A DNA stretch of 64,000 nt from Isoptericola jiangsuensis. GTDB taxonomy: Bacteria; Actinomycetota; Actinomycetes; Actinomycetales; Cellulomonadaceae. The notes beneath the pieces are model-generated. The model searched no databases and was not told where the DNA came from. It saw nothing but the letters and a program-made list of their open reading frames with translations. The number at the start of each line of letters is the position of its first letter. Position 1 is the first letter of the stretch. Location of the stretch: positions 1,612,001-1,676,000 of the forward strand of contig NZ_PDJJ01000001.1 of NCBI RefSeq assembly GCF_002563715.1, read 5' to 3'. A program made the translations under genes and the position numbers. Positions 52,243 to 62,533 of this stretch are shown in pieces.

Positions 52243-53645
52243 TCGAGCTGACCGCGGCCGAGGTCGCCGCAGCCACCGACGGGACGCTGCACGGCGCCGA
52301 CGGCGCCGTCGTCACCGGACCGGTGGTCGTCGACTCCCGTCAGGTCACCTCCGGGGCGCTGTTCGTCGCGCTGCCCGGGGAGCACGTCGACGGCCACGAC
52401 TTCGCCGTCGGCGCGGTGCGCGACGGCGCCGCGCTCGTCCTGGCGGCGCGGCCGCTGGACGGTGTGCCGACCGTCGTCGTGGACGACGTCCAGGTGGCCC
52501 TCGGCGAGCTGGCCCGCGCCGTGCTGGCGCGCCTGCGCGCCCAGGGCGAGGTGCGCGTCGTCGCCGTGACCGGGTCGATGGGCAAGACCACGACGAAGGA
52601 CCTGCTGGGCCAGCTCCTGACGCCCGAGGTGGGCGAGGACGCGATCGTCGTGCCGACCGGCTCGTTCAACAACGAGATCGGGCTGCCGCTGACGGTGCTG
52701 CGGGCGGACGCCGGCACCCGGCTGCTCGTGCTGGAGATGGGCGCCGACCGGCCCGGCAACATCGCCGAGCTGACGCGGCTCGCCCCGCCGGACGTGGGCG
52801 TCGTGCTCGCGGTCGGCACCGCCCACCTCGGCCAGTTCGGCGACGTCGAGACCATCGCGCGCACCAAGGGCGAGATGGCCGAGGGCGTGCTGCCCGGCGG
52901 CACCGTGGTCCTCAACGTGGACGACTCGCGGGTCGCCGCGATGGCGTCGCGCGCCGCCGACGGCGCCGAGGTGGTGACGTTCGGGACGATCTCCGCCGCC
53001 GACGTGCGCGCGGTCGACGTCACGGTCGACGGCGGGCGCGCCGCGTTCACGCTCACGCACGGCGCGGCCACGGCCCCGGTCGCGCTGCGCCTGGTCGGGG
53101 CGCACCACGTCACCAACGCGCTGGCCGCGGCGACCGCCGCGCTGCGCCTCGGCGTGCCGCTCGACGTCGTCGCGGAGCGGCTCGGCCGCGCGACGCCGCT
53201 GAGCCCGCACCGCATGGCCGTCACGGACCGGCCCGACGGCGTGACGATCGTGGACGACGCGTACAACGCGAACCCGGACTCGGTGCGCGCGGCCCTGCGC
53301 ACGCTCGCCGTCATGGCGGGACGCACCCGCCGCTCCGTCGCGGTGCTCGGTGAGATGCTGGAGCTCGGGGAGTCCTCCCGGGTCGAGCACGACGCCGTCG
53401 GCCGGCTCGCGGTGCGGCTCAACGTCAAGCTCCTCGTCGTCGTCGGCGAGGGGGCGTACCACGTCCACGAGGGGGCCCAGCAGGAGGGCTCCTGGGGGGA
53501 GGAGTCGCTCTTCGTGCCCGACCTGGACGCCGCGCGCGCCGTGCTCGCCGACGAGCTGCGCGCCGGGGACGTCGTGCTGGTCAAGGCGTCGCACGGCTCC
53601 GGCCTGTGGCGCCTCGCGGACGAGCTGGTGGAGGTCGGCGCATGA
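52239..53645 (+). CDS. murF: UDP-MurNAc-pentapeptide synthetase MurF
   Basis: A 468-residue ligase that adds D-Ala-D-Ala to the UDP-MurNAc-tripeptide. The order is canonical: N-terminal UDP-binding domain ([23 protein letters not shown]), ATP site [18 protein letters not shown] (about residue 110), [31 protein letters not shown], and the C-terminal [20 protein letters not shown]. All ATG/GTG boundaries with murE and mraY overlap by four bases, so translation is coupled. Confidence 0.96.
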   Translation: MIELTAAEVAAATDGTLHGADGAVVTGPVVVDSRQVTSGALFVALPGEHVDGHDFAVGAVRDGAALVLAARPLDGVPTVVVDDVQVALGELARAVLARLRAQGEVRVVAVTGSMGKTTTKDLLGQLLTPEVGEDAIVVPTGSFNNEIGLPLTVLRADAGTRLLVLEMGADRPGNIAELTRLAPPDVGVVLAVGTAHLGQFGDVETIARTKGEMAEGVLPGGTVVLNVDDSRVAAMASRAADGAEVVTFGTISAADVRAVDVTVDGGRAAFTLTHGAATAPVALRLVGAHHVTNALAAATAALRLGVPLDVVAERLGRATPLSPHRMAVTDRPDGVTIVDDAYNANPDSVRAALRTLAVMAGRTRRSVAVLGEMLELGESSRVEHDAVGRLAVRLNVKLLVVVGEGAYHVHEGAQQEGSWGEESLFVPDLDAARAVLADELRAGDVVLVKASHGSGLWRLADELVEVGA

Positions 53646-54724
53646 TCGCGATCCTCGCGGCGGCCGGGGTGTCGCTGCTCGTGGCGCTGCTGGGCACGCC
53701 CCTGTTCATCCGGTTCCTCGTGCACCGCAACTACGGCCAGTTCGTCCGCCAGGACGGCCCGACGGCGCACTTCACCAAGCGTGGCACCCCCACGATGGGC
53801 GGCGTCGTCATCATCGCGGCGACCCTGCTGGGCGTGGCCGCGTCGATGATCATGGCGGGCCGGGCGCCGAGCGCCACGGTGCTGCTGGCGCTCTACCTCA
53901 TGACCGGCCTCGGCCTGGTCGGGTTCCTCGACGACTTCACGAAGATCCGCAAGCAGCGGTCCCTCGGCCTGACGGCCCGGGCGAAGATCGTCGGGCAGGG
54001 CTTCGTCGGCATCTCGTTCGCGGTGCTCGCGCTGCAGTTCCCCAACGAGAACTCCCGCACCCCGGCCTCGACGAAGATCTCCGTCCTGCGCGACACCAAC
54101 CTGGACCTGGCGTTCGCCGGCGCGACCATCGGCCTGATCCTCTTCGTGGTCTGGGCGAACTTCCTCATCACCGCGTGGTCCAACGCGGTCAACCTCACCG
54201 ACGGACTCGACGGTCTGGCCACGGGCTCATCGCTCGTCGTGTTCGGCGCGTACGTGCTGGTGGGCGTCTGGCAGCTCAACCAGTCCTGCCAGCGGCTCGC
54301 CGCCGCCGGACCGGGCTGCTACGAGGTGCGCGACCCGCAGGACATCGCGATCGTCGCGGCGGCCGTCATGGGCGCCTGCGTCGGCTTCCTGTGGTGGAAC
54401 GCCAGCCCCGCGAAGATCTTCATGGGCGACACGGGCTCGCTCGCGCTCGGCGGCGCCCTCGCGGCCCTGTCGATCCTGTCGCGGACCGAGATCCTCGCGG
54501 CCGTCATCGGCGGCCTGTTCGTCATCATCGTGCTCAGCGACGTCATCCAGATCGGCTCGTTCAAGCTCACCGGCAAGCGCGTGTTCAAGATGGCGCCCCT
54601 GCACCACCACTTCGAGCTGTCCGGGTGGGGCGAGGTGACGATCGTCATCCGGTTCTGGCTCGTCGCCGGGTTCTTCGCCGCGCTCGGGATGGGGGCGTTC
54701 TACGCCGAGTGGGTCGTCAGTTGA
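53642..54724 (+). CDS. mraY: Phospho-MurNAc-pentapeptide translocase MraY
   Basis: A 360-residue integral membrane enzyme that attaches phospho-MurNAc-pentapeptide to undecaprenyl phosphate, making lipid I. About ten helices are visible. Cytoplasmic active-site motifs are [32 protein letters not shown] (Asp-Asp), [25 protein letters not shown] and [13 protein letters not shown]. The length fits the family. The stop overlaps the murD ATG (TGATG). Confidence 0.97.
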   Translation: MIAILAAAGVSLLVALLGTPLFIRFLVHRNYGQFVRQDGPTAHFTKRGTPTMGGVVIIAATLLGVAASMIMAGRAPSATVLLALYLMTGLGLVGFLDDFTKIRKQRSLGLTARAKIVGQGFVGISFAVLALQFPNENSRTPASTKISVLRDTNLDLAFAGATIGLILFVVWANFLITAWSNAVNLTDGLDGLATGSSLVVFGAYVLVGVWQLNQSCQRLAAAGPGCYEVRDPQDIAIVAAAVMGACVGFLWWNASPAKIFMGDTGSLALGGALAALSILSRTEILAAVIGGLFVIIVLSDVIQIGSFKLTGKRVFKMAPLHHHFELSGWGEVTIVIRFWLVAGFFAALGMGAFYAEWVVS

Positions 54725-56145
54725 TGTCCGGCGCGGACGGCCTCCTCGACGGCACCCGGGTCGTCGTGGCGGGGCTCGGGGTGACCGGGCGGGCCGTCGT
54801 CGACGCCGTGACGGGCCGCGCGGCGTCCGTGGTGACCGTGGACGCGCACGCGCCCGCCGCGGACGTCACGGGGGCGGACGCCGCCGACCCCGCCGTCCTG
54901 GACCGCGTGGTCGGCGCGGCGGACCTCGTCGTCGCCTCGCCGGGCTGGCCGCCGTCGGCGCCGCTGCTGGTGGCCGCCGCCGCGGCCGGCGTGCCCGTGT
55001 GGAGCGAGGTCGAGCTCGCGTGGCGCCTGCGCGCCGGGGCCCCCTGGCTCGCGGTGACCGGCACCAACGGCAAGACGACCACCGTGCGGATGCTCGCGTC
55101 GATCCTGTCCGCTGCCGGGCTGCGCACCGCCACCGTCGGCAACGTCGGCACCCCCGTGCTCGAGGCCGCGCAGGACCCCACGCTCGACGTCCTCGCGGTG
55201 GAGCTGTCCAGCTTCCAGCTCCACTTCACGCACACCATGGCGGTGCAGGCCGGGGCCGTGCTCAACGTCGCCCCCGACCACCTCGACTGGCACGGCGGCC
55301 TCGACGCCTACGCCGCCGCCAAGGGCCGCGTCTACGCCGGTGCCGAGGTCGCGTGCGTCTACAACGTGGCCGACCCGCGCACCGCGGACCTCGTGCGCGC
55401 CGCCGACGTCGCCGAGGGGGCGCTCGCGGTCGGCTTCACGCTCGGCGCGCCGGGGCCGGGCCAGGTCGGGCTCGTCGAGGACGTCCTGGTCGACCGGGCG
55501 TTCCACGCCCCGCAGGGGTCGCGCGAACGGGCCCGCACCGCCGCCGAGCTCGGCACCCTCGACGACCTCGCGCACCTCGGCCCGCACGGGGCCCCGCCGC
55601 ACGTCGTGGCGAACGCCCTGGCGGCCGCCGCGCTGGCCCGGGCCCACGGCGTCGACGCGCGCGCCGTGCGCGACGGCCTGCGGGCTTTCCGTCCCGACGC
55701 GCACCGGGTCGCGGTCGTCCGGGTCCTCGACGAGGTCACGTACGTCGACGACTCCAAGGCGACCAACGCCCACGCGGCCGCGGCGTCGCTGGCGTCGTGC
55801 GCGCCCGGCACCACGGTGTGGGTGGCCGGCGGCCTCGCCAAGGGCGCCCGGTTCGACGACCTCGTGTCGTCCCGCGCCGACCGGCTGCGCGCCGCCGTGG
55901 TCATCGGCACCGACCCGGAGCCGTTCACCGACGCGCTGGCCCGACACGCGCCCGAGGTCCCCGTCGTCGTGGTCGACCCCGGCGACACTGGCACCGTGAT
56001 GCGCCGGGCGGTGGCCGCGGCCCGTGACCTCGCCCGACCGGGCGACACGGTGCTCCTGGCCCCCGCGGGCGCGTCGATGGACCAGTTCACGTCCTACGCG
56101 GACCGCGGCGAGGCCTTCGCGGCGGCGGTGCGGGACCTGCCCTAG
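54724..56145 (+). CDS. murD: UDP-MurNAc-L-alanine--D-glutamate ligase MurD
   Basis: A 473-residue ligase that adds D-glutamate to UDP-MurNAc-L-Ala. The N-terminal Rossmann region begins VVVAGLGVTGRAVVDAV; the ATP loop is VTGTNGKTTTVRMLASIL (about residue 115). ELSSFQLHFT, NVAPDHLDWHGGLDAYAAAK and the C-terminal YVDDSKATNAHAAAASL are all family hallmarks. It starts at 54724 and overlaps mraY by one base. A good AGGAGG site for ftsW overlaps its stop. Confidence 0.96.
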   Translation: MSGADGLLDGTRVVVAGLGVTGRAVVDAVTGRAASVVTVDAHAPAADVTGADAADPAVLDRVVGAADLVVASPGWPPSAPLLVAAAAAGVPVWSEVELAWRLRAGAPWLAVTGTNGKTTTVRMLASILSAAGLRTATVGNVGTPVLEAAQDPTLDVLAVELSSFQLHFTHTMAVQAGAVLNVAPDHLDWHGGLDAYAAAKGRVYAGAEVACVYNVADPRTADLVRAADVAEGALAVGFTLGAPGPGQVGLVEDVLVDRAFHAPQGSRERARTAAELGTLDDLAHLGPHGAPPHVVANALAAAALARAHGVDARAVRDGLRAFRPDAHRVAVVRVLDEVTYVDDSKATNAHAAAASLASCAPGTTVWVAGGLAKGARFDDLVSSRADRLRAAVVIGTDPEPFTDALARHAPEVPVVVVDPGDTGTVMRRAVAAARDLARPGDTVLLAPAGASMDQFTSYADRGEAFAAAVRDLP

Positions 56146-56154
56146 GAGGACCGG

Positions 56155-57390
56155 ATGGCGGCCACGGCCCCCGCGCGACGGCTGACGGAGCGGCCGTGGC
56201 TCGGCCAGTGGAACTCGGCCGCGACGAGCTACTACCTGCTGCTGGGTGCCACGACCCTGCTGCTCGTCATCGGCGTCGTCATGGTGTTCTCCAGCTCGAC
56301 GGTCACGTCGATCGCGGCCGACCAGGCCCCGTGGACCGAGGGGCTGCAGCAGGCGAAGTTCGCGCTCATCGGCCTGCCCGTCATGCTGCTCGCGACGCGG
56401 ATCCCGGTCCGGTGGTACAAGCGGCTCGCCTGGCCGGCCCTGCTCGGCGCGGCGGCGCTGCAGTCGCTCACGCTGGTCCCGGCGCTGGCCCGCGGCGCGG
56501 GCGGCAACGTGGGCTGGATCTACCTCGGTGGCGGCGTCACCGTCCAGCCCGCGGAGATCAGCAAGCTGGCGCTCGCCCTCTGGCTGGGGTTCGTGCTCGG
56601 GCGCAAGCAGCACCTGCTGGGCTCCTGGGGGCACACCTTCGTGCCGGCGGTGCCGGGCGCCCTGGTCCTCGTCGGGCTCGTCCTCGCGGGCCACGACCTC
56701 GGCACCGTGCTCGTGATGGCCGGGCTCGTCGCCGGGGCGCTGTGGGTCTCCGGTGCGCCGTGGAAGATGCTCGCGCTCGGCGGCGCCGCAGGTGTCTTCG
56801 TCGTGCTGTTCTTCTTCGTGCAGGGCAACAAGAACCGCCTCGGCCGCATCGCCGCGACGTACGGCGGCTGCACCGACCAGCAGGGGGAGTGCTACCAGTC
56901 GCTGCACGGGCTGTGGGGTCTGGGCACCGGCGGCCTGTTCGGCGTCGGGCTGGGCGCGTCCCGGGAGAAGTGGCGCTACCTGCCCGAGGCCCACAACGAC
57001 TTCATCTACGCGATCATCGGCGAGGAGCTGGGCCTGCTCGGCACCCTCGTCGTGCTCGCGCTGTTCGTGGTGCTGGGCGTCGCGATGGCGCGCGTCGTGC
57101 GCCGCCACCCCGACCCGTTCGTGAAGATCACCACGGCCGCGGTGGCGTGCTGGATCGTCGGCCAGGCGCTCCTCAACATCGGTGTCGTCGTGGGTCTGGT
57201 GCCCGTCATCGGCGTCCCGCTGCCGCTGGTGTCCGCGGGCGGGTCGGCCCTGGTCGCGGTCATGGCGGCCCTCGGCATGGTGATGAGCTTCGCGCGGGAC
57301 GAGCCGGGTGCCGCGCAGGCGTTCGCCTCGCGCCGCGGCGTGCTGCGCCGGTCCCTCACGGTGGTGGGACGGTCGCGCCCGGCCCGGTAG
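56155..57390 (+). CDS. ftsW: SEDS-family peptidoglycan glycosyltransferase FtsW
   Basis: A 411-residue polytopic membrane protein (about ten helices) that polymerises lipid II at the septum together with FtsI. SEDS motifs include VFSSSTVTS, YLGGGVTVQPAEISKLALALWLGFVL, GHDLGTVLVM, GLGASREKWRYLPEAHNDFIYAIIGEELG and PLVSAGGSALVAVMAALGMVMS. The conserved Asp in PEAHNDFI is present. The ATG at 56155 has AGGAGG seven bases upstream. Confidence 0.96.
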   Translation: MAATAPARRLTERPWLGQWNSAATSYYLLLGATTLLLVIGVVMVFSSSTVTSIAADQAPWTEGLQQAKFALIGLPVMLLATRIPVRWYKRLAWPALLGAAALQSLTLVPALARGAGGNVGWIYLGGGVTVQPAEISKLALALWLGFVLGRKQHLLGSWGHTFVPAVPGALVLVGLVLAGHDLGTVLVMAGLVAGALWVSGAPWKMLALGGAAGVFVVLFFFVQGNKNRLGRIAATYGGCTDQQGECYQSLHGLWGLGTGGLFGVGLGASREKWRYLPEAHNDFIYAIIGEELGLLGTLVVLALFVVLGVAMARVVRRHPDPFVKITTAAVACWIVGQALLNIGVVVGLVPVIGVPLPLVSAGGSALVAVMAALGMVMSFARDEPGAAQAFASRRGVLRRSLTVVGRSRPAR

Positions 57391-57401
57391 GGTCCGGGGG
57401 T
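57388..57401 (+). promoter_or_regulatory. Possible internal promoter of murG
   Basis: TAGGGT at 57388-57393 begins with the ftsW stop codon and lies eight bases before the murG GTG at 57402. Spacing is one base longer than the best leaderless examples, so confidence is lower. Confidence 0.35.
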
Positions 57402-58544
57402 GTGAACCCATCCGATCTGCGCTCCGTCGTGCTGGCCGGTGGCGGCACCGCCGGCCACGTGAACCCCCTGCTCGCCGTCGCGGACGAGCTCCGCCGACGT
57501 GAGCCGGCGGCGACGTTCCTCGTCCTGGGGACCTCGACCGGCCTGGAGGCCGACCTGGTCCCGGCCCGCGGCTACGAGCTGCGCCAGATCCCGCGCGTCC
57601 CGCTGCCGCGGCGCCCCAGCACCGACCTGCTGCGCCTGCCCGGCCGGCTCACCGAGGCCGTCCGCGCCGCCGAGGCCGCGATCGACGAGATCGGCGCCCA
57701 GGTGGTCGTCGGGTTCGGCGGCTACGTGTCCACCCCCGCCTACCTGGCGGCGCGCCGCCGCGGCGTGCCCGTGGTGGTCCACGAGGCCAACGCGCGACCC
57801 GGCCTGGCCAACCGCCTCGGCTCCCGGTGGGCGGCCGCCGTCGGCACGACCTTCCCGGGCACCACCCTGCCCGGCGCGACGTGCGTCGGCCTGCCGCTGC
57901 GGGCCGAGATCGCCGACCTCGTCGGCCGCCGCGAGACCGACGCCGCCGCGGCGCGTCGCGAGGCTGCGGCCCGGCTCGGGCTCGACCCGACCCTGCCCAC
58001 GCTGCTCGTCACCGGGGGCTCGTCCGGGGCCCTCAGCGTCAACCGCGCCGTCGTCGGCGCCGCCGGCGAGCTCCTCGCCGCCGGGATCCAGGTGCTGCAC
58101 CTCACCGGCCGCGGCAAGGACGCCGAGGTGCGCGAGGCCGTCGCCGCCCTCGACCCCTCGATCGACGCGTCGCGCTACCACGTGCGCGAGTACCTGTCCG
58201 AGATGCACGAGGCGCTGGCCGCCTGCGACCTCGTCGTCGCGCGCTCCGGCGCCGGGACCGTCTGCGAGCTCGCCGCGCTCGGCGTCCCGGCCGTCTACGT
58301 GCCGCTGCCCGTCGGCAACGGCGAGCAGCGCCTCAACGCCACCGGCGTCGTCGAGGCCGGCGGCGGCCTCCTCGTCGACGACGTCGACCTCACCCCCCGC
58401 TGGGTCGCCGCCCAGGTGCCCGCCCTGCTGCGCGACGACGCGCGGCTCGCCGCGATGGCGGCCGCCGCGCGCGGCGCCGGCGTGCGCGACGCCGCGGCCC
58501 GCATGGCCGACATGGTCGCCGGCGCGGCCGGGTGGACCCGATGA
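57402..58544 (+). CDS. murG: UDP-GlcNAc:lipid I N-acetylglucosaminyltransferase MurG
   Basis: A 380-residue membrane-associated GT-B transferase that turns lipid I into lipid II. Gly-rich loop VVLAGGGTAGHVNPLLAVADEL is at the N-terminus; VVGFGGYVSTPAYLAARRRGVPVVVHEANARPG, TGGSSGALSVNRAV, and the donor site RSGAGTVCELAALGVPAVYVPLP follow. The stop overlaps the murC ATG by four bases. Confidence 0.96.
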   Translation: MNPSDLRSVVLAGGGTAGHVNPLLAVADELRRREPAATFLVLGTSTGLEADLVPARGYELRQIPRVPLPRRPSTDLLRLPGRLTEAVRAAEAAIDEIGAQVVVGFGGYVSTPAYLAARRRGVPVVVHEANARPGLANRLGSRWAAAVGTTFPGTTLPGATCVGLPLRAEIADLVGRRETDAAAARREAAARLGLDPTLPTLLVTGGSSGALSVNRAVVGAAGELLAAGIQVLHLTGRGKDAEVREAVAALDPSIDASRYHVREYLSEMHEALAACDLVVARSGAGTVCELAALGVPAVYVPLPVGNGEQRLNATGVVEAGGGLLVDDVDLTPRWVAAQVPALLRDDARLAAMAAAARGAGVRDAAARMADMVAGAAGWTR

Positions 58545-60031
58545 CCCCGGAGCTGGCCGCCCTCGGTCGCGTGCACCTCGTCGGCGTCGGCGGGGCGGGC
58601 GTGTCCGTCGTCGCGCGGCTGCTCGCCGCCCGCGGCGTGGCCGTCCAGGGCTCCGACGCGGCGGACGGTCCCGCGCTCGCCGCGCTGCGCGCCGACGGCC
58701 TCACCGTGTGGGTCGGGCACGACGCCGCCCACGTCGTCGGACCCGACGGCACCCCGCTCGTGGACACCCTCGTCGTGTCGTCGGCGGTGCGGGGGACCAA
58801 CCCCGAGCTCGCCGCCGCGCGCGCTGCCGGGATCACCGTGCTGCACCGCTCCGAGGCGCTGGCCCGGCTCATGGCGGGCACCCGCGCCGTCGCCGTCGCG
58901 GGCGCCCACGGCAAGACCACGACCTCGGCGATGGTGGCGTGCGTGCTCGGCGCCGCCGGGATCGACGCCTCGTACGCCATCGGCGGCACCGTGCGCGTGC
59001 GGGACGCCGGTGGGGTCGTCGCGCTGCCCGGCGGCCACGCGGGCACGGCCGACGTGCTCGTCGCCGAGGCCGACGAGTCCGACGGCTCGTTCCTCAACTA
59101 CGCCCCGACCGTCGCGGTCGTGACCAACGTGGAGGCCGACCACCTCGACCACTACGGCTCGCAGGAGGCGTTCGAGCAGGCCTTCGCCGACTTCGCCGCC
59201 CGGATCGTGCCCGGCGGGCACCTCGTGGCCTGCGCCGACGACCCCGGTTCCGCCCGGCTCGCCCGGCGTCACCGCGCCGCGGGCGCGGACGTCGTCACCT
59301 ACGGCACCGCGGCGGACGCCGACGTCGTCGTGCGCGACGTCGAGGTCGGCCCCGGCACCGTGCGCGCCGAGGTCTCCGGCGGGCCCCTCGGCGACGCCCC
59401 GCGCACCCTCGCGCTCGACCTGCCGGGCCGCCACAACGCCCTCAACGCGACCGCGGCCGTCGTGACCGCGGTGCTGCTGGGCGTCGAGCCGGCCGCCGCC
59501 GTCGCCGGCGCGGCTGAGTTCGTCGGCACGGGCCGCCGGTTCGAGCCCAAGGGCGAGGCCGACGGGGTGCGCGTCTACGACAGCTACGACCACCACCCGA
59601 CCGAGGTGGACGCGCTGCTGCGCGCCGCCCGCCCCGTCGTGGGCGACGGCCGCCTGCTCGTGCTGTTCCAGCCCCACCTGTACTCGCGCACGCGCACCTT
59701 CGCGGCGCGGTTCGCCGACGCCCTCGCGCTCGCCGACGACGTGGTCGTCACCGGCGTCTACCGGGCGCGCGAGGACGTGGACCCCGAGGTCGACGCGAGC
59801 ACCATCACCCGTCACCGCGAGCGCACCGACACCGGCGGCCTCCTGCGCCCCGTCGAGGACCGGCTCGAGGCCGCGCACGCCGTCGCGGCCCTGGCGGCAC
59901 CGGGGGACGTCGTCATCACCGTGGGTGCGGGCGACGTGACCGAGCTCGGGCCGGTCGTGCTGGCCGACCTCGCCGCCCGGACCGGCGTGGCGGACCCGGC
60001 GCCGGGCACCCCCGGCGCGACGATGGGGTGA
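58541..60031 (+). CDS. murC: UDP-N-acetylmuramate--L-alanine ligase MurC
   Basis: A 496-residue ligase that adds L-alanine to UDP-MurNAc, the first amino-acid step. It shows VHLVGVGGAGVSVVARLLAARG, GAHGKTTTSAMVACVLG (ATP loop near residue 120-130), AEADESDGSFLNYAPTVAVVTNVEADHLDHYG, and DSYDHHPTEVDALL with LFQPHLYSRTRTF. Complete and typical. It overlaps both murG and ftsQ. Confidence 0.96.
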   Translation: MTPELAALGRVHLVGVGGAGVSVVARLLAARGVAVQGSDAADGPALAALRADGLTVWVGHDAAHVVGPDGTPLVDTLVVSSAVRGTNPELAAARAAGITVLHRSEALARLMAGTRAVAVAGAHGKTTTSAMVACVLGAAGIDASYAIGGTVRVRDAGGVVALPGGHAGTADVLVAEADESDGSFLNYAPTVAVVTNVEADHLDHYGSQEAFEQAFADFAARIVPGGHLVACADDPGSARLARRHRAAGADVVTYGTAADADVVVRDVEVGPGTVRAEVSGGPLGDAPRTLALDLPGRHNALNATAAVVTAVLLGVEPAAAVAGAAEFVGTGRRFEPKGEADGVRVYDSYDHHPTEVDALLRAARPVVGDGRLLVLFQPHLYSRTRTFAARFADALALADDVVVTGVYRAREDVDPEVDASTITRHRERTDTGGLLRPVEDRLEAAHAVAALAAPGDVVITVGAGDVTELGPVVLADLAARTGVADPAPGTPGATMG

Positions 60032-61035
60032 TGCGTCCTCCTCCTCGCCCCCGCACCCCGTCCCGACCGTCGGGCACCGGGTCCACGCGGTCGGCGTCGT
60101 CGGGCGGGTCCGCATCCTCCGCGTCGTCGGCGTCCCCGGCGCCCTCCGGCCGGTCGGCGGCCTCGGCGGCGTCCGCGTCGTCACCGGGCGGGTCCCGCGG
60201 CGGACGCCGCCCGTCCGGCGGGGCGGCGGGCGGACGTGGCGCCTCGCGCCCGGGCGGTCGCGACCGCGTCGCGCGGTCCGCCGCGCAGGCCCCGCCCGTG
60301 GCGCGGGTCTCCACCACGATGAACGACCGGCTCGCGGAGCGGTCGGCCATGCGCCGGCACCGGTCGTGGCGGACGGTGCTGGTGGCGGTGCTGGTCGCGG
60401 CCCTGCTCGGCGGCGCGGTGTGGGCCGCGGGCTGGTCCGACCTGCTCGCCCTGGACCCGGCCGAGGTGTCGGTGACGGGGGAGGGGAGCACGGTCGACGC
60501 CGACGCGGTCCGCGACGTGGTGCTGGCGGCGGCGGGGACCCCGCTGCCGCGCGTGGACACCTCGGCGATGAGCGCGGAGATCCTCGCGCTGCGCGGTGTC
60601 AAGGACGTCGCCGTGCGGCGTGCCTGGCCGCAGGGCGTCACGGTGGAGCTCACGGCGCGCGTGCCCGTCGCGGCGGTGCCGGACGGCGGCTCGTACGTGG
60701 TGGTCGACGCCGAGGGCGTGCGGGTCGCGACCCGGTCCTCGGCGCCGCGCCGCCTGCCCGTGGTGTCGGTGCCGCTCGACGGGGACCCGGACGTGCTGGA
60801 GGCCGCGCTCGCCGTGGTGGCGGTGCTGCCTCCCAAGCTCGCCGCGCAGGTGGAGGAGGTGGGCGCGACCACCCAGGACGACGTCGAGACGGTGCTGCGG
60901 GACGGGACCACGGTGCGCTGGGGCGGGCAGGAGCGGCTCGAGCTCAAGGTGGAGGTCGTCCGGTCGCTGCGGAAGCTGGCGGGCGACGCGACGGTGATCG
61001 ACGTGTCGTCACCGGACCTCCCGGTGACGCGATGA
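60031..61035 (+). CDS. ftsQ: Divisome protein FtsQ
   Basis: A 334-residue bitopic division protein that links FtsL-FtsB to the divisome. A long, low-complexity cytoplasmic tail (about 110 residues, Ser/Ala/Gly/Arg-rich) precedes one helix (about 113-135), then a POTRA domain (LDPAEVSVTGEGSTVDADAVRDVVLAAAGTPLPRVDTSAM) and the beta domain (VRRAWPQGVTVELTARVPVAAVPDGG). The ATG at 60031 overlaps the murC stop (TGATG); a GTG three bases earlier is equally possible. Confidence 0.92.
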   Translation: MRPPPRPRTPSRPSGTGSTRSASSGGSASSASSASPAPSGRSAASAASASSPGGSRGGRRPSGGAAGGRGASRPGGRDRVARSAAQAPPVARVSTTMNDRLAERSAMRRHRSWRTVLVAVLVAALLGGAVWAAGWSDLLALDPAEVSVTGEGSTVDADAVRDVVLAAAGTPLPRVDTSAMSAEILALRGVKDVAVRRAWPQGVTVELTARVPVAAVPDGGSYVVVDAEGVRVATRSSAPRRLPVVSVPLDGDPDVLEAALAVVAVLPPKLAAQVEEVGATTQDDVETVLRDGTTVRWGGQERLELKVEVVRSLRKLAGDATVIDVSSPDLPVTR

Positions 61036-61234
61036 CGGGGGCGAGCCACGGGCGGCGTGCCGCCCGTCCGCACGCGACACGCCGCACCACGTGCGGCCGG
61101 TGCGCCGGTGCGCGACCTACCGTCGTCTCAGCAGCAACCTGACATAACTCTAACCCTCAACTATAACCTGAGGGTTTGGCCGGAGATCGGTCGAGAGTCT
61201 GGTCAGGACCCGGACGACCCGAGAGGCAACCGAC
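61036..61234 (+). promoter_or_regulatory. ftsZ promoter/leader with AT-rich core and inverted repeat
   Basis: This 199-base gap contains the most AT-rich short stretch noted in the window (about 61140-61177). TAAC-type tetramers recur at 61145, 61151, 61158 (CAAC) and 61164. AACCCTCA (61152-61159) is opposed by TGAGGGTT (61169-61176), and a TATAAC -10 candidate (61162-61167) sits inside the loop. The GTG of ftsZ follows a GAGAGG site. This looks like a dedicated ftsZ promoter, probably with an operator or RNA hairpin. Confidence 0.65.
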
Positions 61235-62533
61235 GTGGCAACTCCGCAGAACTACCTGGCAGTGATCAAGGTGGTCGGCATCGGCGGCGGCGGCGTGAAC
61301 GCCGTGAACCGCATGATCGAGGTCGGCCTCAAGGGTGTCGAGTTCATCGCCATCAACACCGACGCGCAGGCCCTGCTGATGTCGGACGCCGACGTCAAGC
61401 TCGACGTCGGCCGCGAGCTCACCCGCGGCCTCGGTGCCGGCGCCGACCCCGAGGTCGGGCGCAAGGCCGCCGAGGACCACGCCGAGGAGATCGAGGACGT
61501 CCTGCGCGGCGCCGACATGGTCTTCGTCACCGCGGGCGAGGGCGGCGGCACCGGCACCGGCGGCGCGCCGGTCGTCGCGCGGATCGCCCGGGCGCTCGGC
61601 GCGCTGACGGTCGGCGTCGTCACCCGGCCCTTCACCTTCGAGGGCCGCCGCCGCTCCGTGCAGGCCGAGCAGGGGATCGAGGCGCTCCGCGAGGAGGTCG
61701 ACACCCTCATCGTCATCCCCAACGACCGGCTGCTGTCGATGTCCGACAAGAACGTCTCGGCCATCGCGGCGTTCCACTCGGCCGACCAGGTGCTGCACTC
61801 CGGCGTCCAGGGCATCACGGACCTCATCACCACCCCGGGTCTGATCAACCTCGACTTCGCGGACGTCAAGTCGGTCATGCAGGGCGCCGGGTCCGCCCTC
61901 ATGGGCATCGGCTCCGCCCGCGGCGAGGACCGCGCGGTCCAGGCCGCCGAGCTCGCGATCTCCTCCCCGCTGCTGGAGGCCTCGATCGACGGCGCCCACG
62001 GCGTGCTGCTCTCCATCCAGGGCGGCTCCGACCTCGGCCTGTTCGAGGTCCACGAGGCCGCGCGTCTCGTCCAGGAGGCCGCGCACCCGGAGGCCAACAT
62101 CATCTTCGGCACGGTCATCGACGACGCCCTCGGCGACGAGGTGCGCGTCACCGTCATCGCCGCCGGGTTCGACGGCGGCGTGCCCAAGCAGCGCGAGGAC
62201 TCCCGCGCCCTGGGCCAGGTGACCGGCGCCTCCCGCCCGGCCGTGCCCGCCGCGCCGGTGACCTCCGCCACCACGCCGCAGGCCGCCTCGCCCGCCACGG
62301 CGCCGGTGCCCGCGGCCGAGCCGGCCCACGCCCGTCCGCGCCCCATCCCCGCCGGTCCGGACGACGTGCCCGCGAGCCTGCAGCCCGTCGCCGCGGCACC
62401 GCGGCCCGCGTTCACGGTCGTCGAGGACGGTGTCGGCGAGGGCGTCACGGTCGAGCGCCCCGTCGAGGTGCCGCACGTCACCGAGCGCGCGCGTCCCGTC
62501 GAGGACCTCGACGTCCCCGACTTCCTCAAGTGA
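61235..62533 (+). CDS. ftsZ: Cell-division GTPase FtsZ
   Basis: A 432-residue tubulin homologue that forms the Z ring. Nucleotide motifs are [15 protein letters not shown], the tubulin signature [18 protein letters not shown] (about residues 100-117), NDRLL and the T7-loop [11 protein letters not shown]. An Ala/Pro-rich linker (about 325-415) ends in the conserved C-terminal peptide DLDVPDFLK, which binds SepF and other partners. There is no ftsA nearby, as usual in actinobacteria. Its stop overlaps pgeF (GTGA). Confidence 0.98.
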   Translation: MATPQNYLAVIKVVGIGGGGVNAVNRMIEVGLKGVEFIAINTDAQALLMSDADVKLDVGRELTRGLGAGADPEVGRKAAEDHAEEIEDVLRGADMVFVTAGEGGGTGTGGAPVVARIARALGALTVGVVTRPFTFEGRRRSVQAEQGIEALREEVDTLIVIPNDRLLSMSDKNVSAIAAFHSADQVLHSGVQGITDLITTPGLINLDFADVKSVMQGAGSALMGIGSARGEDRAVQAAELAISSPLLEASIDGAHGVLLSIQGGSDLGLFEVHEAARLVQEAAHPEANIIFGTVIDDALGDEVRVTVIAAGFDGGVPKQREDSRALGQVTGASRPAVPAAPVTSATTPQAASPATAPVPAAEPAHARPRPIPAGPDDVPASLQPVAAAPRPAFTVVEDGVGEGVTVERPVEVPHVTERARPVEDLDVPDFLK

